Positions 1-6,143 of a stretch of 6,320 nt of DNA are shown in pieces; positions within the stretch are counted from its first letter, which is position 1, and every line of letters begins with the position of its first letter. The position numbers and the translations under genes were made by a program. This DNA comes from Spirochaetaceae bacterium (GTDB lineage: Bacteria > Spirochaetota > Spirochaetia > Treponematales > Treponemataceae). The notes under the pieces were generated by a model. That model was not told the origin of the DNA. It was given only the letters and a program-made list of their open reading frames with translations, and did not search any database. The stretch lies in assembly GCA_031271875.1 (NCBI GenBank), contig JAISVD010000246.1:1-6320 (forward strand), given 5' to 3'.

Positions 1-1424
1 CCGGGGAGCCAATCCTGTGCGGGAGCGGTCAGATTGCGGACCGAAGAGAGATACCCCGTGAGTCCCGACGCGATGAGCATGAACGCTGTATATCCCAGAG
101 AGTAGCAGTAATCGGCATCGAAATTCGAGGGGAACGCGCAGCGGCCCTCATACCCGAAAAAGTGGTTATAGGCGCTGAACTTGCCTTTGTAGGTTCCCTT
201 CTTTTTCATTGCTCCGAGCTGGACTTCCACAAGAGAGATCAAAAGTTTTTCGGTTTCAATCCGGGAGACCTGCACATTTCCGTGGGGGTCGCGGTCCATG
301 AGGAGCTGCCGGGCTATCGCTTCGGGAAGAGTGGCGAATGCGCCGGCGGAAGCTTTTGACAGGTTGCTTTCAAGCCATTTTTTCTGCGCATCAAAGGCGG
401 AGAGCGCGTTGAACTCCTCCGCCTTGAGGGACATCAGGTCGTTAAGCTCGGCGATGAGTGTTTTCATCTCCGGAATGAATTCGATAAGCCCCTCGGGGAT
501 GATGATCACGCCGAAATTTTCCCCGTTCTCCGCGCGCTTCGCGATGACGCCGCAGATATCCTCGGTGATCTTCCTGAGGGTCATTTTTTCCGCCTCAACC
601 TCTTCAGAGATAAGGCAGATATTGGGCTGCGTCTGGAGCGCGCATTCAAGGGCGATATGGCTCGCGGAGCGGCCCATCACCTTTATGAAGTGCCAGTATT
701 TTTTCGCGCTGTTCGCGTCCCGGCAGATGTTGCCGATTACTTCGGAGTAGGTCTTTGTGGCCGTATCAAACCCGAAGCTTGTTTCTATCATGTCGTTTTT
801 CAGGTCCCCGTCGATGGTCTTGGGTACGCCGATCACCTGCGTTTTCATTCCCGCCGTGACGAAGTGTTCCGCCAGGAGCGCCGCATTGGTGTTCGAGTCG
901 TCCCCGCCGATGATGACCAGAGCGTCAAGTTTCAGCTTTTTCGCGGTAGCCATGGATGCGGCAACCTGCTCGGGGGTTTCGATCTTCGTTCTGCCGGAAC
1001 CAATAATGTCAAAACCGCCGGTGTTGCGGTATTCATCCATCAGCTTATCCTTGATTTCAACATAGCTGCCTTCGATGAGACCCGAGGGACCACCGCTGAA
1101 ACCGTACAGCTTTGAATCGGGGTTGCCCTTCTTTATGCCGTCATACAGACCGGCGATGACATTGTGTCCCCCCGGCGCCTGTCCTCCCGAAAGAATAACA
1201 CCGACGCGGATTTTGTTTGCCACATTGACATTTTTTCCCTTCCCGAAGGTAACGACCGGTTTGCCGTAGGTATTTTTGAACAGTTCCTTCAGTTCATCGT
1301 GGTCCGCAATTGCCTTTGTCGGTTTTCCGAATTCCGCGGCAACCGTCTCCGGTTTTTTTGTAAGAATGGCGGGCAGTTTGGGATTGTAAGTGTAACGGGC
1401 TTCCTGCAGCGCAGATACTTTCAT
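1..1424 (-). CDS. pfp: Pyrophosphate-dependent phosphofructokinase (diphosphate--fructose-6-phosphate 1-phosphotransferase), C-terminus cut by the window edge
   Basis: This cytoplasmic enzyme reversibly converts fructose 6-phosphate plus PPi to fructose 1,6-bisphosphate plus Pi in glycolysis and gluconeogenesis. The frame is open from the ATG at 1424 to the left edge and gives 474 residues. Family members of this long class are about 550 residues, so roughly the last 75-80 are missing. Visible motifs are GGQAPGGHN (80-88), GGDDSNTN (173-180), PKTIDGDL (201-208), MGRSASH (250-256), PEG (310-312) and GYEGRCAFPS (424-433). Asp176 and Lys202 replace the two glycines that ATP-dependent enzymes keep at these places, which is the known signature of PPi use. 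Asp205 is the expected catalytic base. The start is supported by GGAGGA at 1428-1433. A hairpin terminator separates it from the upstream cls gene and it has its own promoter, so it is probably monocistronic at its 5' side. The long beta-like class is typical of spirochaetes, chlamydiae and plants. The family assignment is very secure; the taxon is inferred. Confidence 0.97.
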   Translation of the reverse strand, partial: MKVSALQEARYTYNPKLPAILTKKPETVAAEFGKPTKAIADHDELKELFKNTYGKPVVTFGKGKNVNVANKIRVGVILSGGQAPGGHNVIAGLYDGIKKGNPDSKLYGFSGGPSGLIEGSYVEIKDKLMDEYRNTGGFDIIGSGRTKIETPEQVAASMATAKKLKLDALVIIGGDDSNTNAALLAEHFVTAGMKTQVIGVPKTIDGDLKNDMIETSFGFDTATKTYSEVIGNICRDANSAKKYWHFIKVMGRSASHIALECALQTQPNICLISEEVEAEKMTLRKITEDICGVIAKRAENGENFGVIIIPEGLIEFIPEMKTLIAELNDLMSLKAEEFNALSAFDAQKKWLESNLSKASAGAFATLPEAIARQLLMDRDPHGNVQVSRIETEKLLISLVEVQLGAMKKKGTYKGKFSAYNHFFGYEGRCAFPSNFDADYCYSLGYTAFMLIASGLTGYLSSVRNLTAPAQDWLP

Positions 1425-1427
1425 GGT

Positions 1428-1433
1428 TCCTCC
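1428..1433 (-). promoter_or_regulatory. Ribosome binding site of the phosphofructokinase gene
   Basis: Read on the minus strand this is GGAGGA, followed by ACC and the ATG at 1424. It is a near-consensus Shine-Dalgarno sequence and fixes the start codon. Confidence 0.85.
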
Positions 1434-1457
1434 ATTGAGATGTATGTTAACCTTATC

Positions 1458-1486
1458 AGAATACAAAATATGACAGTCAATGACAA
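1458..1486 (-). promoter_or_regulatory. Candidate sigma-70-type promoter of the phosphofructokinase gene
   Basis: On the minus strand TTGTCA (1486-1481) is followed after 17 bases by TATTCT (1463-1458). These match the -35 and -10 consensus at five and four of six positions. This would give a leader of about 25-30 bases before the ATG at 1424. It lies between the terminator after cls and the start of pfp, where a promoter is expected. A short palindrome, TGACAGTCA (1471-1479), sits in the spacer. Its role is unknown and it may be chance. Confidence 0.5.
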
Positions 1487-1533
1487 GTGGAGTAGACAGG
1501 GCAAAAAATTTATAACTAAAATAAGGAAACTAA

Positions 1534-1580
1534 AAAGGAAGCGCTGCCGCACACCTCCACCGGCAGCCTTTCTTTTTTTT
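1534..1580 (-). terminator. Hairpin terminator between cls and pfp, probably bidirectional
   Basis: GCTGCCG (1543-1549) and CGGCAGC (1561-1567) form a perfect 7-bp stem with an 11-base loop. Past one C-C mismatch the pairing continues through the flanking A-rich (1534-1541) and T-rich (1569-1576) arms. On the minus strand the stem is followed by CTTCCTTTTTAG, so it can end the cls transcript, whose stop codon is about 75 bases upstream. On the plus strand the T-run (1573-1580) is even stronger, although no plus-strand gene is seen to its left. Confidence 0.7.
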
Positions 1581-1642
1581 ATTTTGTTATACCTGCCGAT
1601 TTTTTATCATGCAGACGCCCCTGGAACAGAAACAAAACTTTT

Positions 1643-3136
1643 TCACATTAATGTAGAAAACAGTTTGCAGAAACCCCACCATGCCCGTGCCAGAATGAAC
1701 CTTTTCTCGTAATCTTCCTTACAGGATTGCCTGCATTTCTTTTGATCTTCAAGAAAAATGGTTTCACACTCTTTGCCGAAACTGCTGCTGTAAAAAAATG
1801 CGTTTACCTCAAAATGGAGGGCAAAGCTCCGGGTATCGATATTGGTCGTTCCGATTGTAACCGCCTTTCCATCCGCCACAATCGATTTTGAATGGATGAA
1901 GCCGGGGTAGTGATAAAAACGTATGCCGAAATTCAGCATCTCCCGTATGTACTCCATGGCCGCCGCTTTGACATAAAACTTATCCCATTTATCCGGTACC
2001 ATGATCCGCACATCGATTCCCGAAAGCGCCGTAATCTTCAGGGCCTCGTAAAAAGCTTCATCCGGAGTAAAATAGGGCGACTGGATATACACGTATTCCC
2101 GGGCGCTCATGATAAGCCGGATCATAGCATCCCTGATCTCCGTATTGTGGTCGTTGGGACCGGATGACACGATCTGTATCGGGATATCCTCGTTCCGGGT
2201 ATTCGGATGATCCGGATCAGGAGAATCCGTAACAGGAAAGAACCGGGCGATTGCGATCTTGTCTTCAAGGGTTTTGTCATCCATGCAGACACTGTACCAA
2301 TCGATCAGAAAAATAAGCTGGAGATAGTGTACGCTCTTTCCGGTAAGCCGCACATGGGTGTCCCGCCAGAGTACCTTCCTGTAACGGCTCTGGTTTACGT
2401 ATTCGTCCCCCACATTGAATCCCCCGGTGTACCCGATTTTTCCATCGATCACAACAATTTTTCTGTGGTTCCGATAGTTCATGGAAAATATCATTCCCGC
2501 CCGGACAGGAAAAAAAGGCGTCACCTGTCCGCCCGCTTTCTTCAGTCTGTTGAAAAACGATGAAGGGGTGAGGATCGAACCGAAGTCATCATATATAAAT
2601 CGTACCGAAAGTCCCTCCTTGGCCTTCTGGCAGAGCAGGTCCATGATCCTGCTGCCAATCGCATCATTGCGGAATGTGAAATACTCTATATTGATGCTGT
2701 CCTTCGCGTTTTCGATATCTTCGATAAGTCTCGCGAATTTATCCTTTCCCCAGAGGAACATATCCACCGTGTTATTGAGGGTTATAGGGCTGTTCCCCAG
2801 CAGGATGTTCAGGTTTATAAGCGAACCGAATTCGGTAAGCAGCGGATGGGTATTGCCCTCAATTTCCCGTTTCACATACTCCATCTGTGTCTCAAGATGC
2901 TGACTGAGGTTCCTGCCGATAAACGCCTTTGCTTTTGTCATCTTTTTTGTTTTGGTAAAAAAATGGCCGCTAAAAAGAACGTACAGCGCTATTCCTATAA
3001 CGGGAAGAAAAACCAGCGTCAGCAGCCAGGCAAAGCGCCGGGAAGATTCCTGCCGTTCAAAAAAGAGAATGAACAGTATGAGGATAAAATTGAGTGTATA
3101 AAATAGAAGAAACAACACATTGGAAACAGTGGACAT
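1643..3136 (-). CDS. cls: Cardiolipin synthase (phospholipase D superfamily, two HKD motifs)
   Basis: Predicted membrane enzyme of 497 residues that joins phospholipids to make cardiolipin, by the family's transphosphatidylation chemistry. Two hydrophobic helices at about 6-26 and 35-57, separated by charged ERQESSRR, form the usual N-terminal anchor of bacterial Cls. Two catalytic HKD motifs follow: HRKIVVID (H224, K226, D231) with GGFN at 238-241, and HSKSIVAD (H415, K417, D422) with GTTN at 429-432. The spacing of about 190 residues and the total length fit ClsA-type enzymes. The start at 3136 is supported by AGGGAG at 3143-3148, six bases upstream. The gene follows the metallophosphoesterase gene on the same strand after 283 bases and ends before a terminator, so it looks like a separate unit. 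Other two-HKD lipid transferases cannot be excluded, but the N-terminal anchor favours Cls. Both active-site halves are intact. Confidence 0.93.
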   Translation of the reverse strand: MSTVSNVLFLLFYTLNFILILFILFFERQESSRRFAWLLTLVFLPVIGIALYVLFSGHFFTKTKKMTKAKAFIGRNLSQHLETQMEYVKREIEGNTHPLLTEFGSLINLNILLGNSPITLNNTVDMFLWGKDKFARLIEDIENAKDSINIEYFTFRNDAIGSRIMDLLCQKAKEGLSVRFIYDDFGSILTPSSFFNRLKKAGGQVTPFFPVRAGMIFSMNYRNHRKIVVIDGKIGYTGGFNVGDEYVNQSRYRKVLWRDTHVRLTGKSVHYLQLIFLIDWYSVCMDDKTLEDKIAIARFFPVTDSPDPDHPNTRNEDIPIQIVSSGPNDHNTEIRDAMIRLIMSAREYVYIQSPYFTPDEAFYEALKITALSGIDVRIMVPDKWDKFYVKAAAMEYIREMLNFGIRFYHYPGFIHSKSIVADGKAVTIGTTNIDTRSFALHFEVNAFFYSSSFGKECETIFLEDQKKCRQSCKEDYEKRFILARAWWGFCKLFSTLM

Positions 3137-3142
3137 GAAACT

Positions 3143-3148
3143 CTCCCT
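3143..3148 (-). promoter_or_regulatory. Ribosome binding site of cls
   Basis: AGGGAG on the minus strand, six bases before the ATG at 3136. It supports this start over internal methionines. Confidence 0.75.
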
Positions 3149-3196
3149 GACTTTTTGTCTTCCCTCGGATCAGAACAGCGGAGTATCTGAGGCTCG

Positions 3197-3223
3197 ATTA
3201 TACCGTTGAAGATTGCCGAACAA
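3197..3223 (-). promoter_or_regulatory. Candidate cls promoter with perfect -10 box
   Basis: The minus strand carries TATAAT (3202-3197), preceded after 15 bases by TTGTTC (3223-3218). The -10 box is perfect. The -35 box matches at only four positions and its spacing is short, so an activator or an alternative -35 is possible. The 5' leader of cls would be about 55 bases. There is no other convincing promoter in the spacer close to cls. Confidence 0.45.
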
Positions 3224-3331
3224 TTCCAGTATACTATATTCTCCGGGTTTTATCTAACATATAGAAGCTTTTTTCAAAATTTCAGTTTGAGTATTTTTAT
3301 ACAGAATATCGAGGCGCTATTTTTATTCGTT

Positions 3332-3391
3332 TCCGGTATAATCATAAGCAAGATTATAGTACACAGTACGCATACTACTGCTTTTACCGGA
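3332..3391. repeat. Nested inverted-repeat element in the spacer between the phosphoesterase gene and cls
   Basis: An outer perfect 6-bp inverted repeat, TCCGGT (3332-3337) and ACCGGA (3386-3391), encloses two further ones. The first is TATAATC (3337-3343) with GATTATA (3352-3358), 7 bp with an 8-base spacer. The second is CAGTA (3364-3368) with TACTG (3376-3380). The outer and first repeats share base 3337, so a folded form would lose one pair. As single-stranded RNA or DNA this could make a three-way junction. It lies 28 bases past the stop codon of the phosphoesterase gene and about 110 bases upstream of the cls -35 box. No T-run follows on the minus strand, so it is not a classic terminator. 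Its function is unknown. Confidence 0.5.
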
Positions 3392-3419
3392 TCATGTATC
3401 ACTGAAATATATATCCCCA

Positions 3420-4400
3420 TTAAACAACTTTTGCCAGATTCACCAATTCCATCAGGAGAAAAAGTCTCGCAAGTTTATCCCTTTTAAGGGTATGGCGGAA
3501 TATCCGGTCATGAATCTCAGTTACTGTGAGGGCTTCAGATTTTATAAAAGATTTTATTGCAGGATCCTGTCCCCAATGAATCAGAGAAATAGTGTGCGGT
3601 TCTATTTCCAACGCAGTAATTCCATGCCTGCCAGTAGCGCATCCGGAATTGAAAAGGCATGGAACCAAAAAAGGATTTGTACTATACAGATTTCTGGAAA
3701 GATAGGTGTTTTTCTTTTTCTTCACAAGATGTTCCAGCTTCCACCTGATGCTGTCGTACTTTGACAGAGATTCAAAAAGCGGCCGATGCGTATGTCCTAT
3801 AATAGTCAGAATCCCCAGACGGCGGGCAGCTTGATAAAAAAGTTTTTCCGTAGAAAAAGACCGCTTGGAACTTTCTGATACACTGCTGTTTTTTATCGAT
3901 AAAGGTTTAAGCAGATATTTGACAATATATTCAGAAAGGTATCCGTACTTCAGAAAAAAGTCGGAAGACTGATGTCCATGGAGCATAAAGATTTTTTTAC
4001 CTGCCAGGTTAAGTACAAAACCATCATGCAGAGGAAAGGGATAATCATGTTCATTTAATAACGCCAGATCATGATTTCCCGCTATTTTTATCAAACGTTT
4101 TTCTTGATGAAAATCATGGAATATACCAAAAAGTTTATCCCAAGCCAAACGGATATCCGGATAAGAGAATTTATTAAGATCCTCAATATCGCCGTTTAGA
4201 ATCAAAGAATAATCATTCTGTAGATAATAATATAATAATGATTCAATAAGATATTTGTTATGCCGAAGATCATCCTTTGGTCCGCCGTCTCCCAAATGGA
4301 GATCGCTGAGGATCACATACTTTTTATTTTTATCCGCTGTCTCGCACGGAACATGATTGATCAAATATTTATACGATTGAAAAAACTCTTCAAATCTCAT
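3420..4400 (-). CDS. Calcineurin-like metallophosphoesterase of unknown substrate
   Basis: Predicted cytoplasmic dinuclear-metal phosphoesterase of 326 residues. All five metal-binding blocks are present in order: SDLHLGDG (D33, H35), NGDIED (D71), GNHD (109-112 region, N109, H110), HGH (141-143) and GHTHRP (H203, H205). No signal peptide or membrane segment is seen. It is longer than the bare fold of about 230-250 residues. Extra parts are a Ser-rich, charged insert at about 168-186, a Lys-rich stretch at 221-231 and a basic C-terminal helical tail at 285-326. It resembles LpxH-type UDP-diacylglucosamine hydrolases in general layout but has GNHD where LpxH usually has GNRD, so LpxH function is not supported. 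It lies 44 bases after the glycosyltransferase gene and is probably cotranscribed with it. The start at 4400 has only a weak AGGAT site eight bases upstream (4409-4413). The coding sequence is strikingly A+T-rich. The fold is secure; the substrate is unknown. Confidence 0.9.
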   Translation of the reverse strand: MRFEEFFQSYKYLINHVPCETADKNKKYVILSDLHLGDGGPKDDLRHNKYLIESLLYYYLQNDYSLILNGDIEDLNKFSYPDIRLAWDKLFGIFHDFHQEKRLIKIAGNHDLALLNEHDYPFPLHDGFVLNLAGKKIFMLHGHQSSDFFLKYGYLSEYIVKYLLKPLSIKNSSVSESSKRSFSTEKLFYQAARRLGILTIIGHTHRPLFESLSKYDSIRWKLEHLVKKKKNTYLSRNLYSTNPFLVPCLFNSGCATGRHGITALEIEPHTISLIHWGQDPAIKSFIKSEALTVTEIHDRIFRHTLKRDKLARLFLLMELVNLAKVV

Positions 4401-4444
4401 TATTACAAATCCTGTAAAACATAATTGTCAAAATGTTTCAATCT

Positions 4445-5479
4445 TCATGCCGAATGAGATTCAGTATGTTTTTCTGGACCAATTGATATGGATTCTTTTC
4501 CTGTCAACTGCATAATAAACCGATCCAGGGTTTCATGAAGTTCCGAGGTGGAATCTTCTATATTAAATCCCGGAGGAAGAATGCGCGGCATCTGGTAAGC
4601 GGAAAGGTTTGCCAAAAAACGTGTCATCGCTGGTCCGACACATTCCACAAAACACCATTCTCCAAGTCCTGATTCTTTCAGCATTCTGGCATTGAGTATT
4701 TGTTCATACTGATTTTCCTCCGGAATGGACAGTACGGGTTTGCGGAGAACAAGCGCTTCCGATAAGGTTTGATGTCCGGCATTGCTGATTACAGCTAAAC
4801 AACAGTTCATATCACGCTCAAAATCACCATCAGGATTCGGATAAACGACAAAAGGAATATCACAATAGGATTGCAGTTGAGTCAAAACCTTTTCCCTGAT
4901 AGCGCTCTTGATATTCACCAGGATAAAATTTCCATTTACTTTCTGCTGCTGTAAAAGTCCTCTGCGGATAACCGGTCCTGTATCGCCATGATAAAAGGAT
5001 ATGTGAATACATTTATTGTATGGTCCTTCCATAAGAAAAGCAGCAGCCGCAGCCAACCATGAAATAGGATTGACAGAAATATGCTTTCTGTCAATTCCGG
5101 GATGATTCATTTGTATAACTGGTATTCCCGCCAAACGGGCTGCCCAGGGAAGATATGGTTCAAAGTCTGATATTACTACATCGATACGTAACTTCCTGAG
5201 ATATTTTGATAATGCCATAACAGTCTGTGGAAAAGACACAATATTTACCATGGATGAAATAAATGTTTTTGCCAGTTGTATCTTATTCATGTTCCGTATA
5301 AATGTAAAATAAGGTATACAACGAAAGATTTTTCCCGGAATCCGTTTTTTTAAAAAATCAATCATTGTGAATGGAATAAAATAATATACTCTATATTTCT
5401 TTTCAAGATATGGGGACAAGGCAGCCATTCGTGAAGCATGACCGAATCCCTCTCCGGCACAGGAATAAGCAATTTTCAT
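4445..5479 (-). CDS. GT-B glycosyltransferase, MJ1255/GT28-like family
   Basis: Predicted nucleotide-sugar-dependent glycosyltransferase of 344 residues with two Rossmann-like halves. The N-terminal half opens with MKIAYSCAGEGFGHASR; the GEGFGHASR loop (9-17) is the hallmark of the MJ1255-type family. It continues to DVVISDFEPYLPW (100-112). The C-terminal donor-binding half has SNAGHQTLSEAL (232-243), KPVLSIPEENQYEQ (247-260) and NA at 263-264, matching the GT28/MurG/UGT-like donor site. A hydrophobic stretch, WLAAAAAFLM (141-150), could help membrane association, but no transmembrane helix is clear. An upstream in-frame ATG at 5512 exists. I chose 5479 because AAGGAG sits five bases before it and the family motif begins right there. 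It is the first gene of a likely two-gene unit with the metallophosphoesterase. Relatives include lipid glycosyltransferases, so a membrane glycolipid acceptor is possible; the donor and acceptor are not determinable here. Confidence 0.88.
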   Translation of the reverse strand: MKIAYSCAGEGFGHASRMAALSPYLEKKYRVYYFIPFTMIDFLKKRIPGKIFRCIPYFTFIRNMNKIQLAKTFISSMVNIVSFPQTVMALSKYLRKLRIDVVISDFEPYLPWAARLAGIPVIQMNHPGIDRKHISVNPISWLAAAAAFLMEGPYNKCIHISFYHGDTGPVIRRGLLQQQKVNGNFILVNIKSAIREKVLTQLQSYCDIPFVVYPNPDGDFERDMNCCLAVISNAGHQTLSEALVLRKPVLSIPEENQYEQILNARMLKESGLGEWCFVECVGPAMTRFLANLSAYQMPRILPPGFNIEDSTSELHETLDRFIMQLTGKESISIGPEKHTESHSA

Positions 5480-5484
5480 ATATT

Positions 5485-5490
5485 CTCCTT
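5485..5490 (-). promoter_or_regulatory. Ribosome binding site deciding the glycosyltransferase start
   Basis: AAGGAG on the minus strand, five bases before the ATG at 5479. The alternative upstream ATG at 5512 has no comparable site, so the 344-residue form is preferred. Confidence 0.75.
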
Positions 5491-5632
5491 CCCGGTCTCC
5501 TGACCACAACATATGACAAGTTATAGCCTTCCCCTGTCGATGATTTCTCCAGGGTACTTTATTTACCGCTCTCTGATTAACTTTTTGTCAGTAGAGAAGT
5601 ATAGAAGCAGTATGAAAACAAAATGTTAATAT

Positions 5633-5645
5633 ATTATAAATTATA
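5633..5645 (-). promoter_or_regulatory. Possible -10 region for the glycosyltransferase/phosphoesterase unit
   Basis: Two perfect TATAAT boxes occur one base apart on the minus strand (5645-5640 and 5638-5633), in an A+T-rich spacer between the regulator gene and the glycosyltransferase gene. No good -35 box lies 16-18 bases upstream of either. The boxes may be chance in A+T-rich DNA. If real, the leader would be about 150 bases. I saw no clear terminator for the regulator gene in 5513-5748; the only hairpin is the weak CTGG/CCAG pair near 5674-5687. Confidence 0.3.
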
Positions 5646-5748
5646 CGTTAAAAATCGATTAAATCCATTAAATCTGGACATGCCCAGGGAGAACGTATAT
5701 AAATCAAAGAGGAGGAGTTCGAGGTAGTCATCAGGTCAAGATATCTGT

Positions 5749-6102
5749 TTAATCCTTTTTGTCACACTCTGGATTTCCGTCAATACTTGCTTTGAATTGT
5801 TCCCCCCATTGCCGCATCGCGTCGTGAATGGACTTGAGACTCAGGCCCAACTCGGTTAAGGAATACTCAACCTTCGGCGGGACTTCCGCATAGACTTTCC
5901 GGTTGACAAGACCGTTTTCTTCCATAATACGAAGATGATCGGTCAGTACTTTCTGTGATATCCCGTCCAGCCCTTTTTTCAGTTCGCCAAAACGTTTGGT
6001 TCCGGTCAATAAGTTGCGGACAATCAGCACCTTCCAGCGGTCGCCCATCATCAGCAGGGCGGTTTCAACCGGACAGGCGGGTATATTAAAGCGTTTCAAC
6101 AT
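5749..6102 (-). CDS. HxlR/DUF24-family winged-helix transcriptional regulator with two cysteines
   Basis: Small DNA-binding regulator of 117 residues, normal length for the family. Counting from the ATG at 6102, it starts with a short tail ending in CPVE (C10). Then come the family-typical GDRWKVLIVRNLL (20-32), the FGELKKGLDGISQKVLTDHLRIMEENGL helix-turn-helix region (38-65) and the wing with PPKVEYSLTELG (74-85). The C-terminal helix is at about 87-106. The only other cysteine is C113 in the tail. An N-terminal Cys before Pro is the conserved redox or electrophile sensor of this family, and a second C-terminal Cys recalls YodB. An upstream ATG at 6117 overlaps the ribosome binding site, GAGAGGAGG (6107-6115), so 6102 is the better start. 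The gene stands alone, and its upstream region holds repeats and a divergent promoter. Family is secure; the sensed signal is inferred. Confidence 0.95.
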   Translation of the reverse strand: MLKRFNIPACPVETALLMMGDRWKVLIVRNLLTGTKRFGELKKGLDGISQKVLTDHLRIMEENGLVNRKVYAEVPPKVEYSLTELGLSLKSIHDAMRQWGEQFKASIDGNPECDKKD

Positions 6103-6106
6103 AAAA

Positions 6107-6115
6107 CCTCCTCTC
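6107..6115 (-). promoter_or_regulatory. Ribosome binding site of the HxlR-type regulator gene
   Basis: GAGAGGAGG on the minus strand, four bases before the ATG at 6102. It is very strong and overlaps the upstream in-frame ATG at 6117, which argues against that earlier start. Confidence 0.85.
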
Positions 6116-6118
6116 ATG

Positions 6119-6134
6119 CGCCGCGTGAGCGGCG
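6119..6134. repeat. GC-rich hairpin next to the regulator's ribosome binding site
   Basis: CGCCGC and GCGGCG form a perfect 6-bp, all-G/C stem with a 4-base loop. In the minus-strand transcript it sits three bases upstream of the GAGAGGAGG site. It has no T-run, so it is not a terminator. It could affect mRNA stability or translation of the regulator, or belong to a repeated palindromic unit together with the next hairpin. Confidence 0.6.
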
Positions 6135-6143
6135 GCGTTTATC

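Noticed and set aside
162..1712. Several plus-strand open frames of 64-182 codons opposite pfp and in the spacer
   Set aside because: They are antisense shadows of the phosphofructokinase gene. Their translations show no recognisable domain, and the minus-strand frame has every motif of the family.
1892..3106. Plus-strand open frames opposite the cardiolipin synthase gene
   Set aside because: They lie antisense to an intact two-HKD gene, lack a convincing ribosome binding site and show no family motif.
3206..3487. A 93-codon plus-strand frame covering the spacer between cls and the phosphoesterase gene
   Set aside because: It has no clear ribosome binding site and runs into the antisense of the phosphoesterase C-terminus. 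It includes the palindromic element, whose inverted repeats explain that sequence better than coding does. It has some hydrophobic residues, but not enough to call it a gene.
5480..5512. Extended glycosyltransferase start at 5512 (adds MLWSGDREGEY)
   Set aside because: The added residues resemble no family N-terminus, and the strong AAGGAG lies within them, immediately before the 5479 start.
3150..5589. Shared ten-base ACTTTTTGTC upstream of both cls (3150-3159) and the glycosyltransferase gene (5580-5589)
   Set aside because: Many ten-base matches are expected by chance in a 6-kb A+T-rich window, and the positions relative to the two start codons differ.
5707..5735. GAGGAGGAG on the plus strand, looking like a ribosome binding site
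   Set aside because: No ATG, GTG or TTG with a usable open frame follows at proper distance. It lies downstream of the regulator gene on the opposite strand.
6103..6117. Extended regulator start at 6117 (adds MRGGF)
   Set aside because: That ATG overlaps the ribosome binding site. The five added codons are simply the translated Shine-Dalgarno region.
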